Source: Alteromonas sp. C1M14 (lineage in GTDB: Bacteria; Pseudomonadota; Gammaproteobacteria; Enterobacterales; Alteromonadaceae). Taken from it: a stretch of 64,000 bases of DNA. Below, piece by piece: positions 46,722-55,803 of this stretch. The translations under genes and the position numbers were made by a program. Where the stretch lies: positions 496,001-560,000 of the forward strand of contig NZ_JAHKQF010000008.1 in NCBI RefSeq assembly GCF_018860965.1, read 5' to 3'. Numbering within the stretch: the first letter of the stretch is position 1; the number at the start of each line of letters is the position of its first letter. The notes beneath the pieces are model-generated. The model ran no database searches. It was not told where the DNA came from and was given only the letters and a program-made list of their open reading frames with translations.

Positions 46722-47867
46722 ATGGCTTTTAAAGTCCTTATAGTGGACGACTCTACGTTTTATCGGCGTCGCCTGCGTGAAATCCTTGATGAGGACCGAG
46801 ATCTTACCGTTGTCGGTGAAGCAAAAAATGGCGAGGAAGCATTGGCAAAGCTGATGTCTCTATCACCGGATGTGGTGACCATGGATGTGGAAATGCCAGT
46901 TATGGATGGCATTTCAGCAGTTAAGGCTATTATGCAAAAGCGTCCTGTGCCTATTTTGATGTTTTCATCCATCACCCATGCCGGCGCACAGGCTACCCTT
47001 GATGCCCTTGAAGCCGGAGCACTAGACTTTCTACCGAAAAAGTTTGAAGAAATCTCTCGCGAACGTAAAGACGCGGTGGGTTTGCTAAGAACAAAAGTCC
47101 GTTTGCTGGCCCGTCGTGGTGTCGGTTTTCGCCGGCCGGCCCTCGCACGCACGCCACCGATGACAAGAAGCAGCAAAACCTTGCCTGATAATGCTCCTAA
47201 AAGCACTTTTTTTCGCAGTTCTGGGTTGCTCAGTGGCCGCAGTGATGGGGCCATAGCGCCAAGCGTTACCTCAGTAAGAGCCTCAGGCAAACACTACAAG
47301 TGTTTAGCCATAGGCGCATCCACTGGTGGGCCCGTTGCATTACAAAAACTGTTGTCTGGCTTGCCTGCTACCTTTCCTTATCCCATCTTGCTGGTACAAC
47401 ATATGCCAGGCACGTTCACCCATGCGTTTGCGCAAAGATTACATAACAATTGTGCTATTACCGTCAAAGAGGCGGCCCATGGCGACCTGTTAAAGCCCGG
47501 TTGTGCCTACTTGGCTCCGGGTGGCAAGCAAATGGTTGTCGAGGGCACTCAAGCTCCCAAGATTGTTATTCGAGATGCTTTAGAAGACGAAGTGGCAACC
47601 TATAAACCCAGTGTCGATATTACCTTTGCTAGTCTAGCCGGGGTTTTTCAAGGTGATGTACTGGGTGTGATTTTAACCGGAATGGGCGCTGATGGCCGAG
47701 ACGGATGCCAGCAATTATATAATCATGGCGCAAAAATTTGGGCTCAAGATCAAGCTTCTTGTGTGGTTTATGGCATGCCGCAGGCAGTGGCCAAAGCGAA
47801 CATTACCGATAAAAGCATGGATGTTGAGCATATGGCGTCGTGTATTTTGAGCGAAATGGTCAACTGA
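46722..47867 (+). CDS. cheB: Chemotaxis methylesterase/deamidase CheB
   Basis: 381 aa. The receiver domain has acceptor D55 in VVTMDVEMPVMDG. A basic linker (about 125-190) leads to the methylesterase domain with catalytic Ser200 in AIGASTGGPVALQ, the His in LLVQHMPGTFT and the Asp in LTGMGADGRDG. It removes methyl groups from chemoreceptors for adaptation. No cheR is found in the window. ATG 46722 follows cheA by 27 bp. Confidence 0.94.
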   Translation: MAFKVLIVDDSTFYRRRLREILDEDRDLTVVGEAKNGEEALAKLMSLSPDVVTMDVEMPVMDGISAVKAIMQKRPVPILMFSSITHAGAQATLDALEAGALDFLPKKFEEISRERKDAVGLLRTKVRLLARRGVGFRRPALARTPPMTRSSKTLPDNAPKSTFFRSSGLLSGRSDGAIAPSVTSVRASGKHYKCLAIGASTGGPVALQKLLSGLPATFPYPILLVQHMPGTFTHAFAQRLHNNCAITVKEAAHGDLLKPGCAYLAPGGKQMVVEGTQAPKIVIRDALEDEVATYKPSVDITFASLAGVFQGDVLGVILTGMGADGRDGCQQLYNHGAKIWAQDQASCVVYGMPQAVAKANITDKSMDVEHMASCILSEMVN

Positions 47868-47889
47868 CTATTTAGGTTGCTGGAGCCTG

Positions 47890-48660
47890 GTGTTGAAAAT
47901 TTGGACGGTTGCAAATCAAAAAGGCGGAGTAGGAAAAACCACCACCACGGTGACGTTAGGGGGGATCCTCGCTCAACAGGGCAAACGTGTTTTACTTATT
48001 GATACCGATCCCCATGCATCCTTAAGCTACTATTTCGGTACTGACGCAGAGGAACTCAATGCCTCGGTGTACGATATATTTATGCATGACGGTATTATCA
48101 CCGCTGACAATGTACTCGATTGTTTATGCCCCACAAAATTAGATAGCTTATTTGTCCTGCCTGCTTCAATGGCACTAGCTACGCTGGATCGGCAAATGGG
48201 TATGCAAAATGGGATGGGGTTGATCTTAAAGAAGGCTTTAGCCACCATTGCCGATGAGTTCGATTATGTATTGGTGGATTGCCCACCGGTACTTGGTGTG
48301 CTGATGGTCAATGCTTTGGCCGCCTGTGAAAAAGTCATTGTGCCGGTTCAAACTGAGTTTCTCGCTTTGAAGGGCCTAGATCGCATGATCCATACATTGG
48401 ACATCATGGGGCGCTCGTTACGAAAAACCTTTGATACTGTGATTGTACCGACTATGTTTGATCGTAGAACCAAAGCCGCTATTTTGTCTCATCACAAGCT
48501 GATGACTGATTATGGCAATAAAGTATGGAAAGGGCTGATCCCAGTCGATACGCGTTTTAGAGATGCAAGTCAAGCCCAGTCACCGGCTTCGGTTGTGTTC
48601 CCTAAGGCAAGAGGGGTCATCGCCTACGGTAAACTGCTGCAACAATTAGAGGGATACTAA
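47890..48660 (+). CDS. parC: ParA-like ATPase ParC, polar positioning of chemotaxis arrays
   Basis: 256-aa ParA/Soj-type ATPase with deviant Walker A NQKGGVGKTTTT at residues 9-20, LLIDTDPHASLSYYF and VLVDCPPVLG. In Vibrio the ParA-like ATPase in this gene position (after cheB, before the CheW-like ParP and cheW) places and segregates polar chemotaxis arrays. The name clashes with topoisomerase IV subunit ParC, which is unrelated. GTG 47890 or TTG 47893 could start it; GGAG at 47882-47885 suits either. Confidence 0.85.
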   Translation: MLKIWTVANQKGGVGKTTTTVTLGGILAQQGKRVLLIDTDPHASLSYYFGTDAEELNASVYDIFMHDGIITADNVLDCLCPTKLDSLFVLPASMALATLDRQMGMQNGMGLILKKALATIADEFDYVLVDCPPVLGVLMVNALAACEKVIVPVQTEFLALKGLDRMIHTLDIMGRSLRKTFDTVIVPTMFDRRTKAAILSHHKLMTDYGNKVWKGLIPVDTRFRDASQAQSPASVVFPKARGVIAYGKLLQQLEGY

Positions 48661-48665
48661 ATAGT

Positions 48666-49433
48666 ATGAAAAAAAGTACGCCCTTTGCCCGAGAAGACGT
48701 GATGCAGTCGTATCTGGATAGCCTACTTCATGGGCCGGATGATCCGGCAGAAGTTACGGCCAACACCGCACGATTGCTAGAGCAGGCAGCGGCTCAGGTT
48801 ACCGAATCGGTGATAGAAGAAGAAGCCCTTGAAGTGCCAGAAACGGCCTCTGTGCTTACAGCGCAAACGTTAGACGCTGAAACGACCTTGCCCATTCTTG
48901 ATGAACAAGAGCAATCTATCGTTGCACCAAGCTCCACAGCGGCCCCATCAGCCGGTATTGTGTCGATAAAGGAGCAATTAGATGAACATTTCCAAGCGTT
49001 GTTCTTTGAAGTAGCGGGGTTAACCTTAGCGGTGCCACTTATCACCTTAGGGGGTATTCATCGAATCGATAAAATAGGCACCTTGGTTGGTAAACCAGCC
49101 TGGTTTAAGGGTGTGATGCTATATCGAGAGCAAAAAATAAGCGTTGTTGATACTGCGATGTGGGTTATGCCAGAAAAATACGATCAAAACCTCGCAGAAA
49201 CGCTAAACTATCAGTATCTTATTATGCTTGGTGACAGTTTGTGGGGCTTAGCCAGTGACAAACTAATCAACACTGTTACCTTGACCAAGGATGAAGTGAA
49301 ATGGCGCGAGTCAGGTGGCAAACGTCCTTGGTTAGCGGGTATGGTAAAAGAAAGAATGTGTGCGTTAGTAGACGTATATCAGTTAATTACAATGCTAAAC
49401 AATGGCTTAGGTAGTAATGAGCAAACACCTTAG
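48666..49433 (+). CDS. parP: CheW-like array-anchoring protein ParP
   Basis: 255 aa. A variable acidic N-terminal part (1-110) begins with VMQSYLDSLLHGP. The C-terminal CheW-like domain (about 112-250) reads FEVAGLTLAVPLITLGGIHRI through GLASDKLINTVTL, as in CheW/CheA P5. In Vibrio, ParP links ParC to CheA and array ends. Gene order cheB-parC-parP-cheW supports the name. It begins 5 bp after parC. Confidence 0.83.
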   Translation: MKKSTPFAREDVMQSYLDSLLHGPDDPAEVTANTARLLEQAAAQVTESVIEEEALEVPETASVLTAQTLDAETTLPILDEQEQSIVAPSSTAAPSAGIVSIKEQLDEHFQALFFEVAGLTLAVPLITLGGIHRIDKIGTLVGKPAWFKGVMLYREQKISVVDTAMWVMPEKYDQNLAETLNYQYLIMLGDSLWGLASDKLINTVTLTKDEVKWRESGGKRPWLAGMVKERMCALVDVYQLITMLNNGLGSNEQTP

Positions 49434-49450
49434 CTGTGGGAGCCAGGTTC

Positions 49451-49939
49451 ATGAGTGAGAAAAGCACAACAAACAACACACCGGACAACGATCAGGTGCT
49501 GCAATGGGTAACGTACCGACTCGGTGAAGAGACCTACGGTATTAACGTCATGCAAGTGCAAGAAGTCTTGCGCTATACAGAGATTGCCCCCGTTCCAGGT
49601 GCACCGGATTATGTGCTTGGTATTATTAATCTGCGTGGTAATGTGGTTACCGTCATCGATACCCGTGCCCGTTTTGGTTTGATGCCCGCCGATGTGACGG
49701 ATAATACCCGCATCGTTATCATCGAATCTGATGAACAAGTGGTGGGTATTTTAGTCGATAGCGTTGCCGAAGTGGTTTACTTGAAGTCATCGGAAATAGA
49801 CAGTGCGCCGAATGTGGGCACTGAAGAAAGCGCCAAATTTATTCAAGGCGTTAGCAATCGCGACGGTGAATTACTTATTCTGGTAGACTTAAACAAGTTG
49901 CTCAGTGATGATGAATGGGATGAACTAAGTAGCTTATAA
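49451..49939 (+). CDS. cheW: Chemotaxis coupling protein CheW
   Basis: About 162 aa, single CheW domain: WVTYRLGEETYGINVMQVQEV, then PGAPDYVLGIINLRGNVVTVID and a C-terminal GRDGELLILVDLNKLL-like segment. It couples CheA to chemoreceptors. ATG 49451 is chosen because GGGAG at 49438-49442 is eight bases upstream; the GTG 49436 in the same frame leaves no ribosome-binding site. Confidence 0.94.
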   Translation: MSEKSTTNNTPDNDQVLQWVTYRLGEETYGINVMQVQEVLRYTEIAPVPGAPDYVLGIINLRGNVVTVIDTRARFGLMPADVTDNTRIVIIESDEQVVGILVDSVAEVVYLKSSEIDSAPNVGTEESAKFIQGVSNRDGELLILVDLNKLLSDDEWDELSSL

Positions 49940-49957
49940 ATGCTCGTTTTGTTAATT

Positions 49958-49998
49958 ATCGATAGGGGAGAGGATGTGGTATCAATCACCCTATCGAT
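49958..49998 (+). repeat. Inverted repeat between cheW and the DUF2802 gene
   Basis: Perfect 10-bp arms ATCGATAGGG (49958-49967) and CCCTATCGAT (49989-49998) around 21 bases. An inner GTGGT/ATCAC pairing with ATCA loop adds to the potential RNA hairpin. There is no T run, so it is not a standard terminator; it could be an RNA-processing, stability or protein-binding element. Confidence 0.6.
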
Positions 49999-50060
49999 GT
50001 TAATAACAGGCAACGTGGCATTGCCCCTTTCTTTGTTTTTCCAGGAGTTAAGTCACTAAA

Positions 50061-50492
50061 ATGGATGTATCTGCTTTCTCTCTCCTTGCCATCGCTACCG
50101 GGTTGCTAGCGGTTATTGCCGTATTGTGGCTCTATTGGTATTTTCAAAACCGCATCAAGGCCCTGCATTTTCATTTACAGCATCATGGTGATGAAGCCAT
50201 TTTACTTGCCGAACAAGTGCGGACGTTAGAAAATCAGATAGCAGAAATGCAAGCCCGTTCTATGGTGCAAGGAAAGCATATGCAAGATCTCAGCGAACAG
50301 TTCAACCAACTCGAAAACCAGCTTCGGGAGGTCAAAACCCAAGATCCTTCCATGCGTTTGTATACAAGAGCTGCAGAATTAGTGAAATCTGGCGCTGATA
50401 TTGAAGAAGTGATGCAGGCGTGTGATCTTCCTAGGGCTGAGGCCGAACTGCTTTTCAGCATGCATGGTACCCACCAAATTAAAAACCCATAA
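50061..50492 (+). CDS. DUF2802 family protein with N-terminal membrane anchor
   Basis: 143 aa. One N-terminal TM helix (LLAIATGLLAVIAVLWLYWYF, about residues 7-28) is followed by a coiled coil (about 35-95, QVRTLENQIAEMQARS...) and a small C-terminal helical domain RAAELVKSGADIEEVMQACDL PRAEAELL, typical of DUF2802. Genes of this family often follow cheW in polar flagellates. Function not established. The 121-bp gap from cheW holds the inverted repeat. Confidence 0.75.
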   Translation: MDVSAFSLLAIATGLLAVIAVLWLYWYFQNRIKALHFHLQHHGDEAILLAEQVRTLENQIAEMQARSMVQGKHMQDLSEQFNQLENQLREVKTQDPSMRLYTRAAELVKSGADIEEVMQACDLPRAEAELLFSMHGTHQIKNP

Positions 50493-50498
50493 AACACA

Positions 50499-50530
50499 GG
50501 ACGTTTAGACGTCCAGACGTAAAGATGTTG
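50499..50530 (+). promoter_or_regulatory. MetJ operator: four tandem met boxes
   Basis: Four adjacent 8-base units, GGACGTTT, AGACGTCC, AGACGTAA and AGATGTTG, match the met-box consensus AGACGTCT at 6, 7, 6 and 5 of 8 positions. They abut the metA promoter and lie 57-88 bases upstream of the metA ATG. MetJ with S-adenosylmethionine would repress metA and the metH genes. Confidence 0.82.
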
Positions 50531-50556
50531 ACATCCGTCTATAATCGGCCACAATA
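50528..50556 (+). promoter_or_regulatory. metA promoter
   Basis: A consensus -35 TTGACA at 50528-50533 overlaps the last met box; 17 bases later ACAATA (50551-50556) could be the -10. A perfect TATAAT at 50540-50545 is an alternative -10, but its -35 would be the poor ACGTAA inside the boxes. Confidence 0.5.
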
Positions 50557-50586
50557 ATAGTATCTACATTTATTGTTGGAGCCGTT

Positions 50587-51525
50587 ATGCCGATCTGTAT
50601 CCCTGAACAACTACCTGCACAGCATGTTTTATCGGGTGAAAATATTTTCACCATGGATAGCAATCGTGCGGCGACTCAGGATATTCGACCTATGGAAGTA
50701 GGCATCTTAAATCTGATGCCGAATAAAATCGAAACTGAAGTGCAGCTTCTCCGATTGTTATCCAACACGCCTTTGCAAATAAATGTCAACCTAATAAGAG
50801 TAGACAAACTTGCGCCTAAACACACCCCACAAGCACATATGGATGCTTTTTATCATGACTTTTCTGCCATTGCGGAGAAAAAGTATGACGGTCTTATCGT
50901 CACTGGCGCACCGTTAGCGCATTTGTCGTATGATCAAGTTAAATACTGGGATAAAATGGTAGAAATATTAGAGTGGGCCCAGCGAAACGTGAACTCAACA
51001 CTCTATTTGTGTTGGGCTGCCCACGCCGCCATGTTTCATTTTTACGGTGTGCAACGAGAGTTGCGGGCCCGTAAATTATCCGGCGTGTATAAGCATAAGG
51101 TGCTTGATCCGTACAATGATTTGTTACGGGGGTTTGATCCAGAATTTTATGCGCCTCATTCACGCTATGGTTATATTGATAGTGAGGTTTATAACAGCAT
51201 CGATGGTTTGCATGTGATAACCGAATCACCTCAAGCTGGTGCGTACACCGTGGCTTCAGAAGATAAGCGCATGGTGTTTGTCACTGGGCATCCGGAGTAT
51301 GACCCAGAGACCCTTCAAGATGAATACAAACGGGATTTGAGCGGCGGGCAAGATGCCATTGTACCGGTAAACTATTTTACCGATGATGATCCCTCAAAAC
51401 CCCCTTTAGTGCGTTGGCGTTCTCATGGTAGTCTGCTGTTCAATAATTGGTTGAACTACTATGTTTATCAGACCACGCCGTACGATTTAAGTCAGCTGTC
51501 GGAAAAACCACAGCCCAAGAGGTAA
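50587..51525 (+). CDS. metA: Homoserine O-acyltransferase MetA
   Basis: 312 aa, first committed step of methionine synthesis: acylation of homoserine from succinyl-CoA or acetyl-CoA. The acyl-enzyme cysteine is C142 in LYLCWAAHAAM, and KLSGVY, APHSRYG and TGHPEYDPETL with the catalytic His and Glu are present. The residue that discriminates donors in the family, 111 (Gly for succinyl, Glu for acetyl), is Ala here (TGAPLAHL), so the donor is not certain; a small residue suggests succinyl. It is preceded by met boxes and GGAG, and followed by metH. Confidence 0.94.
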   Translation: MPICIPEQLPAQHVLSGENIFTMDSNRAATQDIRPMEVGILNLMPNKIETEVQLLRLLSNTPLQINVNLIRVDKLAPKHTPQAHMDAFYHDFSAIAEKKYDGLIVTGAPLAHLSYDQVKYWDKMVEILEWAQRNVNSTLYLCWAAHAAMFHFYGVQRELRARKLSGVYKHKVLDPYNDLLRGFDPEFYAPHSRYGYIDSEVYNSIDGLHVITESPQAGAYTVASEDKRMVFVTGHPEYDPETLQDEYKRDLSGGQDAIVPVNYFTDDDPSKPPLVRWRSHGSLLFNNWLNYYVYQTTPYDLSQLSEKPQPKR

Positions 51526-51528
51526 CAC

Positions 51529-52584
51529 GTGACATCAAGTACTCAACAAACTCTACTGGATATCGCAGCGCAGCGCATTCTTATTCTAGATGGCGCCATG
51601 GGCACAGAAATCCAGAATCATAAACTGGAAGAAGCAGACTACCGTGGTGAGCAGTTTGCCGACTGGCATTGTGATGTAAAAGGAAATAATGACCTTTTGG
51701 TGCTCAGCCAACCGGATATTATTTATAAAATTCACTGTGATTACCTCGCTGCCGGTGCCGATATTATTGAGACCAATACGTTCAACGCCACCACCATTGC
51801 CATGGCAGATTATGACATGGAGAGCCAGTCTAAAGAGATTAACCTAGCCGCCGCACGCTTGGCCAGAAAGGCGTGTGATGAATTCACGGCAAAAACACCG
51901 GATAAACCGCGTTTTGTGGCTGGTGTGCTAGGGCCAACAAACCGCACAGCCTCCATTTCACCAGACGTGAATGATCCGGCGAAGCGCAATGTCACATTTG
52001 ATGAATTAGTCGAAGCTTATATGGAGTCTACTGAAGCGCTATTGGCCGGTGGTGCGGACCTTATTCTTATCGAAACCATATTTGATACGTTAAATGCCAA
52101 GGCGGCAATCTTCGCGGTAGAGACCGTGTTCGATAATATGGGGGCGAAAGTGCCGGTGATGATATCCGGTACCATTACCGATGCGTCAGGCCGAACCTTA
52201 TCAGGACAAACGGCTGAAGCCTTTTATTATTCTATGCGCCATGCAGAGCCCACGTCGGTAGGCTTAAATTGTGCATTAGGGCCAGATTTGCTACGTCAGT
52301 ATGTGGATGAGGTCAGTCAAGTGGCCGAATGTCTTGTCTCAGCCCATCCTAATGCTGGGCTTCCCAATGAATTTGGTGAGTACGATATGGACGCTATAGA
52401 GATGTCTACACATATAAAAGAATGGGCTGAGTCTGGCCTTGTCAATATTGTAGGCGGTTGTTGCGGCAGTACACCTGAGCATATCCGAACCATCGCTGAG
52501 TCGGTAGCAGGGCTAAAACCCCGTTCGATCCGGGAAAGAGAAGTAAAAATGCGCCTTTCAGGCCTGGAACCGTTCGTTCATTAG
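51529..52584 (+). CDS. metH: Methionine synthase MetH, N-terminal part (homocysteine-binding domain)
   Basis: 351 aa. It equals the first module of B12-dependent Met[33 protein letters not shown], and zinc-binding cysteines in [11 protein letters not shown] and [13 protein letters not shown]. It ends [10 protein letters not shown], exactly where single-chain MetH runs into its folate domain. A clean stop and a separate ribosome-binding site for the next frame indicate two polypeptides. GTG 51529 follows metA by 3 bp, with AGAGG inside the end of metA. Confidence 0.93.
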   Translation: MTSSTQQTLLDIAAQRILILDGAMGTEIQNHKLEEADYRGEQFADWHCDVKGNNDLLVLSQPDIIYKIHCDYLAAGADIIETNTFNATTIAMADYDMESQSKEINLAAARLARKACDEFTAKTPDKPRFVAGVLGPTNRTASISPDVNDPAKRNVTFDELVEAYMESTEALLAGGADLILIETIFDTLNAKAAIFAVETVFDNMGAKVPVMISGTITDASGRTLSGQTAEAFYYSMRHAEPTSVGLNCALGPDLLRQYVDEVSQVAECLVSAHPNAGLPNEFGEYDMDAIEMSTHIKEWAESGLVNIVGGCCGSTPEHIRTIAESVAGLKPRSIREREVKMRLSGLEPFVH

Positions 52585-52593
52585 GGGGTTATC

Positions 52594-55218
52594 GTGACCA
52601 CAGGAATTTCTTCATTTATCAATATCGGTGAACGTACTAACGTTACCGGTTCTGCCATGTTTAAGCGTTTAATATTAAATGCTGAATATGAAAAAGCCCT
52701 CGATGTTGCCCGCCAACAGGTGGAAAACGGGGCTCAGGTTATCGATATCAACATGGATGAGGCCATGTTGGATTCGGTGGAAGCCATGCGCACCTTTTTG
52801 AATCTGATTGCATCAGAGCCCGATATTAGTCGTGTGCCTATTATGATCGACTCTTCAAAATGGGAAGTCATAGAAGCGGGTCTAAAGTGTGTTCAGGGCA
52901 AGGCCATCGTGAACTCAATTAGCTTAAAGGAAGGCGAAGAACAGTTTCTTCATCACGCTAAGTTGATAAAGCGCTACGGTGCCGCGACGGTGGTCATGGC
53001 GTTTGATGAAAAAGGCCAGGCTGATACCAAAGAACGTAAAATTGAAATTTGTCAGCGTAGTTATAAAGCCTTAACTGAGAAAGTGGGCTTTCCACCTGAA
53101 GATATCATTTTTGACCCGAATATTTTTGCCGTGGCCACAGGTATCGATGAGCACAATAATTATGCCGTGGACTTCATAGAAGCCACCAAAGTGATTCGTC
53201 AAACCTGCCCCCATGCCCATATTAGTGGCGGCTTATCCAATATCTCTTTTTCTTTCCGCGGTAATAACCGGGTTCGGGAAGCCATGCACTCGGTATTTCT
53301 TTACTATGCCATTCGTGCCGGTATGGATATGGGGATCGTCAACGCCGGTCAATTAGAGGTGTATGACGAAATTCCTGAAGAACTCAAAGTTGCCGTAGAA
53401 GATGTTATTTTAAATCGTCATGATGAAGCGACGGATCGCCTGTTAGAGTTGGCGCCTAAGTATCAGGGAGACGGCAAAGCGGCAGCAGTGGAAGATCTAA
53501 GCTGGCGTGAGCAACCGGTCACCAAACGATTAGAACATGCGCTGGTTAAAGGGATCACCGATTACATCATCGAGGATACCGAAGAAGCTAGATTAGAAGC
53601 CGAACGTCCGCTTCATGTTATTGAAGGTCCTTTAATGGATGGCATGAACGTGGTCGGTGATTTATTTGGTGAAGGTAAAATGTTTCTACCCCAGGTGGTT
53701 AAGTCAGCCCGGGTAATGAAAAAAGCCGTTAGTCATCTACAACCTTATATTGAAGCGGAAAAGTCAGGGGGATCGAGCAGCAACGGCAAAATTCTCATGG
53801 CAACGGTGAAAGGCGACGTGCATGATATTGGTAAAAATATCGTTGGCGTGGTGTTGCAGTGTAACAATTTTGAAGTCATTGATTTAGGCGTGATGGTGCC
53901 ATGTGCCACTATTTTACAAGTAGCCAAAGATGAAAACGTAGACATGATAGGCCTTTCTGGTCTTATTACACCGTCATTAGATGAAATGGTGCATGTGGCC
54001 AAAGAGATGGAACGTTTAGGCTTGGATTTACCCCTATTGATTGGCGGTGCGACCACTTCTAAAGCCCACACCGCAGTAAAAATTGAGAAGAATTATCATG
54101 CCCCTGTGGCCTATGTACCTAATGCCAGTCGTGCTGTGGGGGTGTGTCAAAAGCTCATCAGTAAAGAAGGCCGTGAAAAGTACAGCAAAGAGCTAACAGA
54201 AGAATACGAAAAGGTGAGGTTGCAGCACGCACGCAAGCAACCTCGAAGTCGTCCGGTTACCCTACAGGACGCACGAGCCAATGGATTTACCCCAGATTTC
54301 ACCGCTGTGCCAGTTAAACCCAAGAAGTTGGGAGTGACACCCGTGTCAGTGGATCTAGGCGTGTTAAGAAAATACATAGATTGGACACCGTTTTTCCTTA
54401 CTTGGTCGTTAGCCGGTAAATACCCCCGTATTTTGAATGACGACGTGGTGGGAGAACAAGCCAAAGAATTGTTTGCCGATGCCAATGCCATGCTTGACGA
54501 TATTATCGAGCACGGCGGGCTAGAAGCCAAAGGCGTGATGGGGCTATTCCCTGCAAATAGGGAAGGGGATGACATCGAAATTTATCTTGATGAAAGCCGG
54601 ACTGAACTAGCGGGGGTGTCTCATCATTTGCGTCAACAAACCTTAAAAGAAAAGTTTGCTAACTATTGTTTGGCTGATTTTATTGCTGAGAAAGGCAGTG
54701 GTATTGACGACTATATTGGGGCTTTTGCCGTTACTGCAGGAATTGGCGAAGACGAGCTGGCTCAATCCTACAAGGACAAGGGCGATGACTATAACGCCAT
54801 TATGGTTAAAGCAGTGGCAGACCGTTTAGCTGAAGCCTTTGCTGAATATCTTCACGAACAGGTTAGAAAAGTTTATTGGGGTTTCGCCCCTGATGAAAAC
54901 TTTGACAATGACGCGCTTATTCGCGAAAAATATCAAGGGATACGGCCAGCACCGGGTTATGCCGCTTGTCCGGAACATACCGAAAAACAGTTAATCTGGG
55001 ATTTGCTCGATGCCGAGGCTCACACCAGTATGAAACTGACTGAAAGTTATGCCATGTGGCCGGGGGCTGCGGTCTCCGGTTGGTATTTCTCTCACCCCCA
55101 AGCGAAGTATTTTGCCGTCGCAAAGATACAACGGGACCAGCTAGAAGATTATGCGAAGCGTAAAGGTTGGTCGTTAGAAGAAGCAGAAAAATGGTTGGCG
55201 CCTAACTTAGATGACTAA
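52594..55218 (+). CDS. metH: Methionine synthase MetH, C-terminal part (folate, B12 and activation domains)
   Basis: 874 aa. In order: the pterin-binding domain ([17 protein letters not shown] through [16 protein letters not shown]), the B12 cap and Rossmann domains ([18 protein letters not shown] with the cobalt-ligand His in DxHxxG), and the activation domain ending in [14 protein letters not shown] and the SAM-binding [12 protein letters not shown] region. GTG 52594 has AGGGGG overlapping the previous stop. Together with the upstream protein it totals 1225 aa, close to E. coli MetH (1227). It overlaps the next gene by 8 bases. Confidence 0.94.
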   Translation: MTTGISSFINIGERTNVTGSAMFKRLILNAEYEKALDVARQQVENGAQVIDINMDEAMLDSVEAMRTFLNLIASEPDISRVPIMIDSSKWEVIEAGLKCVQGKAIVNSISLKEGEEQFLHHAKLIKRYGAATVVMAFDEKGQADTKERKIEICQRSYKALTEKVGFPPEDIIFDPNIFAVATGIDEHNNYAVDFIEATKVIRQTCPHAHISGGLSNISFSFRGNNRVREAMHSVFLYYAIRAGMDMGIVNAGQLEVYDEIPEELKVAVEDVILNRHDEATDRLLELAPKYQGDGKAAAVEDLSWREQPVTKRLEHALVKGITDYIIEDTEEARLEAERPLHVIEGPLMDGMNVVGDLFGEGKMFLPQVVKSARVMKKAVSHLQPYIEAEKSGGSSSNGKILMATVKGDVHDIGKNIVGVVLQCNNFEVIDLGVMVPCATILQVAKDENVDMIGLSGLITPSLDEMVHVAKEMERLGLDLPLLIGGATTSKAHTAVKIEKNYHAPVAYVPNASRAVGVCQKLISKEGREKYSKELTEEYEKVRLQHARKQPRSRPVTLQDARANGFTPDFTAVPVKPKKLGVTPVSVDLGVLRKYIDWTPFFLTWSLAGKYPRILNDDVVGEQAKELFADANAMLDDIIEHGGLEAKGVMGLFPANREGDDIEIYLDESRTELAGVSHHLRQQTLKEKFANYCLADFIAEKGSGIDDYIGAFAVTAGIGEDELAQSYKDKGDDYNAIMVKAVADRLAEAFAEYLHEQVRKVYWGFAPDENFDNDALIREKYQGIRPAPGYAACPEHTEKQLIWDLLDAEAHTSMKLTESYAMWPGAAVSGWYFSHPQAKYFAVAKIQRDQLEDYAKRKGWSLEEAEKWLAPNLDD

Positions 55219-55801
55219 TGAATTACCTTACTCCCAGTCTTGCGAGAATAACAAAGACCCTATCTTAGCGATCTTGAAGCAAACTTTTGCTGCAAGTAAC
55301 AACGTACTTGAGGTCGGAAGTGGCACAGGGCAGCATGCGGTGCATTTTGCATCGAATCTGCCTCACCTTGTGTGGCAAACCAGTGATCAGTTGGATTACC
55401 ATGACGGGCTGCGCCAACGGTTAGCAGCTTTTCCAACGGATAACGTGCTCCCACCTATCGCCCTTAAGGTCGGTGAGTCCAGCTTACCTTTTGCCCGTTT
55501 TGACAGTGTGTTTTCTGCAAATACTGCCCACATTATGCAGCAAGCAGAAATTGCCCAGATGATGAAAGCACTGTCAGATGATTTGCCTGCGGACGGATGC
55601 TTTTGTCAGTATGGTCCGTTTATAGAAAACGGTGAATTTAACAGTCAAGGAAATGCGGATTTCCATGAGTACTTGGTCACTAATGGTTATGGCGGTTATC
55701 GGGACATTGACGAACTTAAGTCGTGGGCTCCGAATCTGTCTCTCATTGAAATTCATCGAATGCCCGCGAATAATCTACTCCTTGAATGGCGAAAAAAATA
55801 G
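55211..55801 (+). CDS. DUF938 family class I methyltransferase
   Basis: 196 aa, SAM-binding type. The glycine loop is [16 protein letters not shown] and the later [11 protein letters not shown] and [17 protein letters not shown] segments are typical of DUF938 proteins. Substrate unknown. ATG 55211 lies inside the end of metH, so it shares the metA-metH transcript and MetJ control; a role linked to methyl metabolism is possible. It ends 2 bp before the convergent metR. Confidence 0.8.
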   Translation: MTNELPYSQSCENNKDPILAILKQTFAASNNVLEVGSGTGQHAVHFASNLPHLVWQTSDQLDYHDGLRQRLAAFPTDNVLPPIALKVGESSLPFARFDSVFSANTAHIMQQAEIAQMMKALSDDLPADGCFCQYGPFIENGEFNSQGNADFHEYLVTNGYGGYRDIDELKSWAPNLSLIEIHRMPANNLLLEWRKK

Positions 55802-55803
55802 CT

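Noticed and set aside
51529-55218. metH split as a pseudogene caused by a frameshift
   Set aside because: The second part has its own ribosome-binding site and start, the break is at a domain boundary, and active-site residues are intact in both parts.
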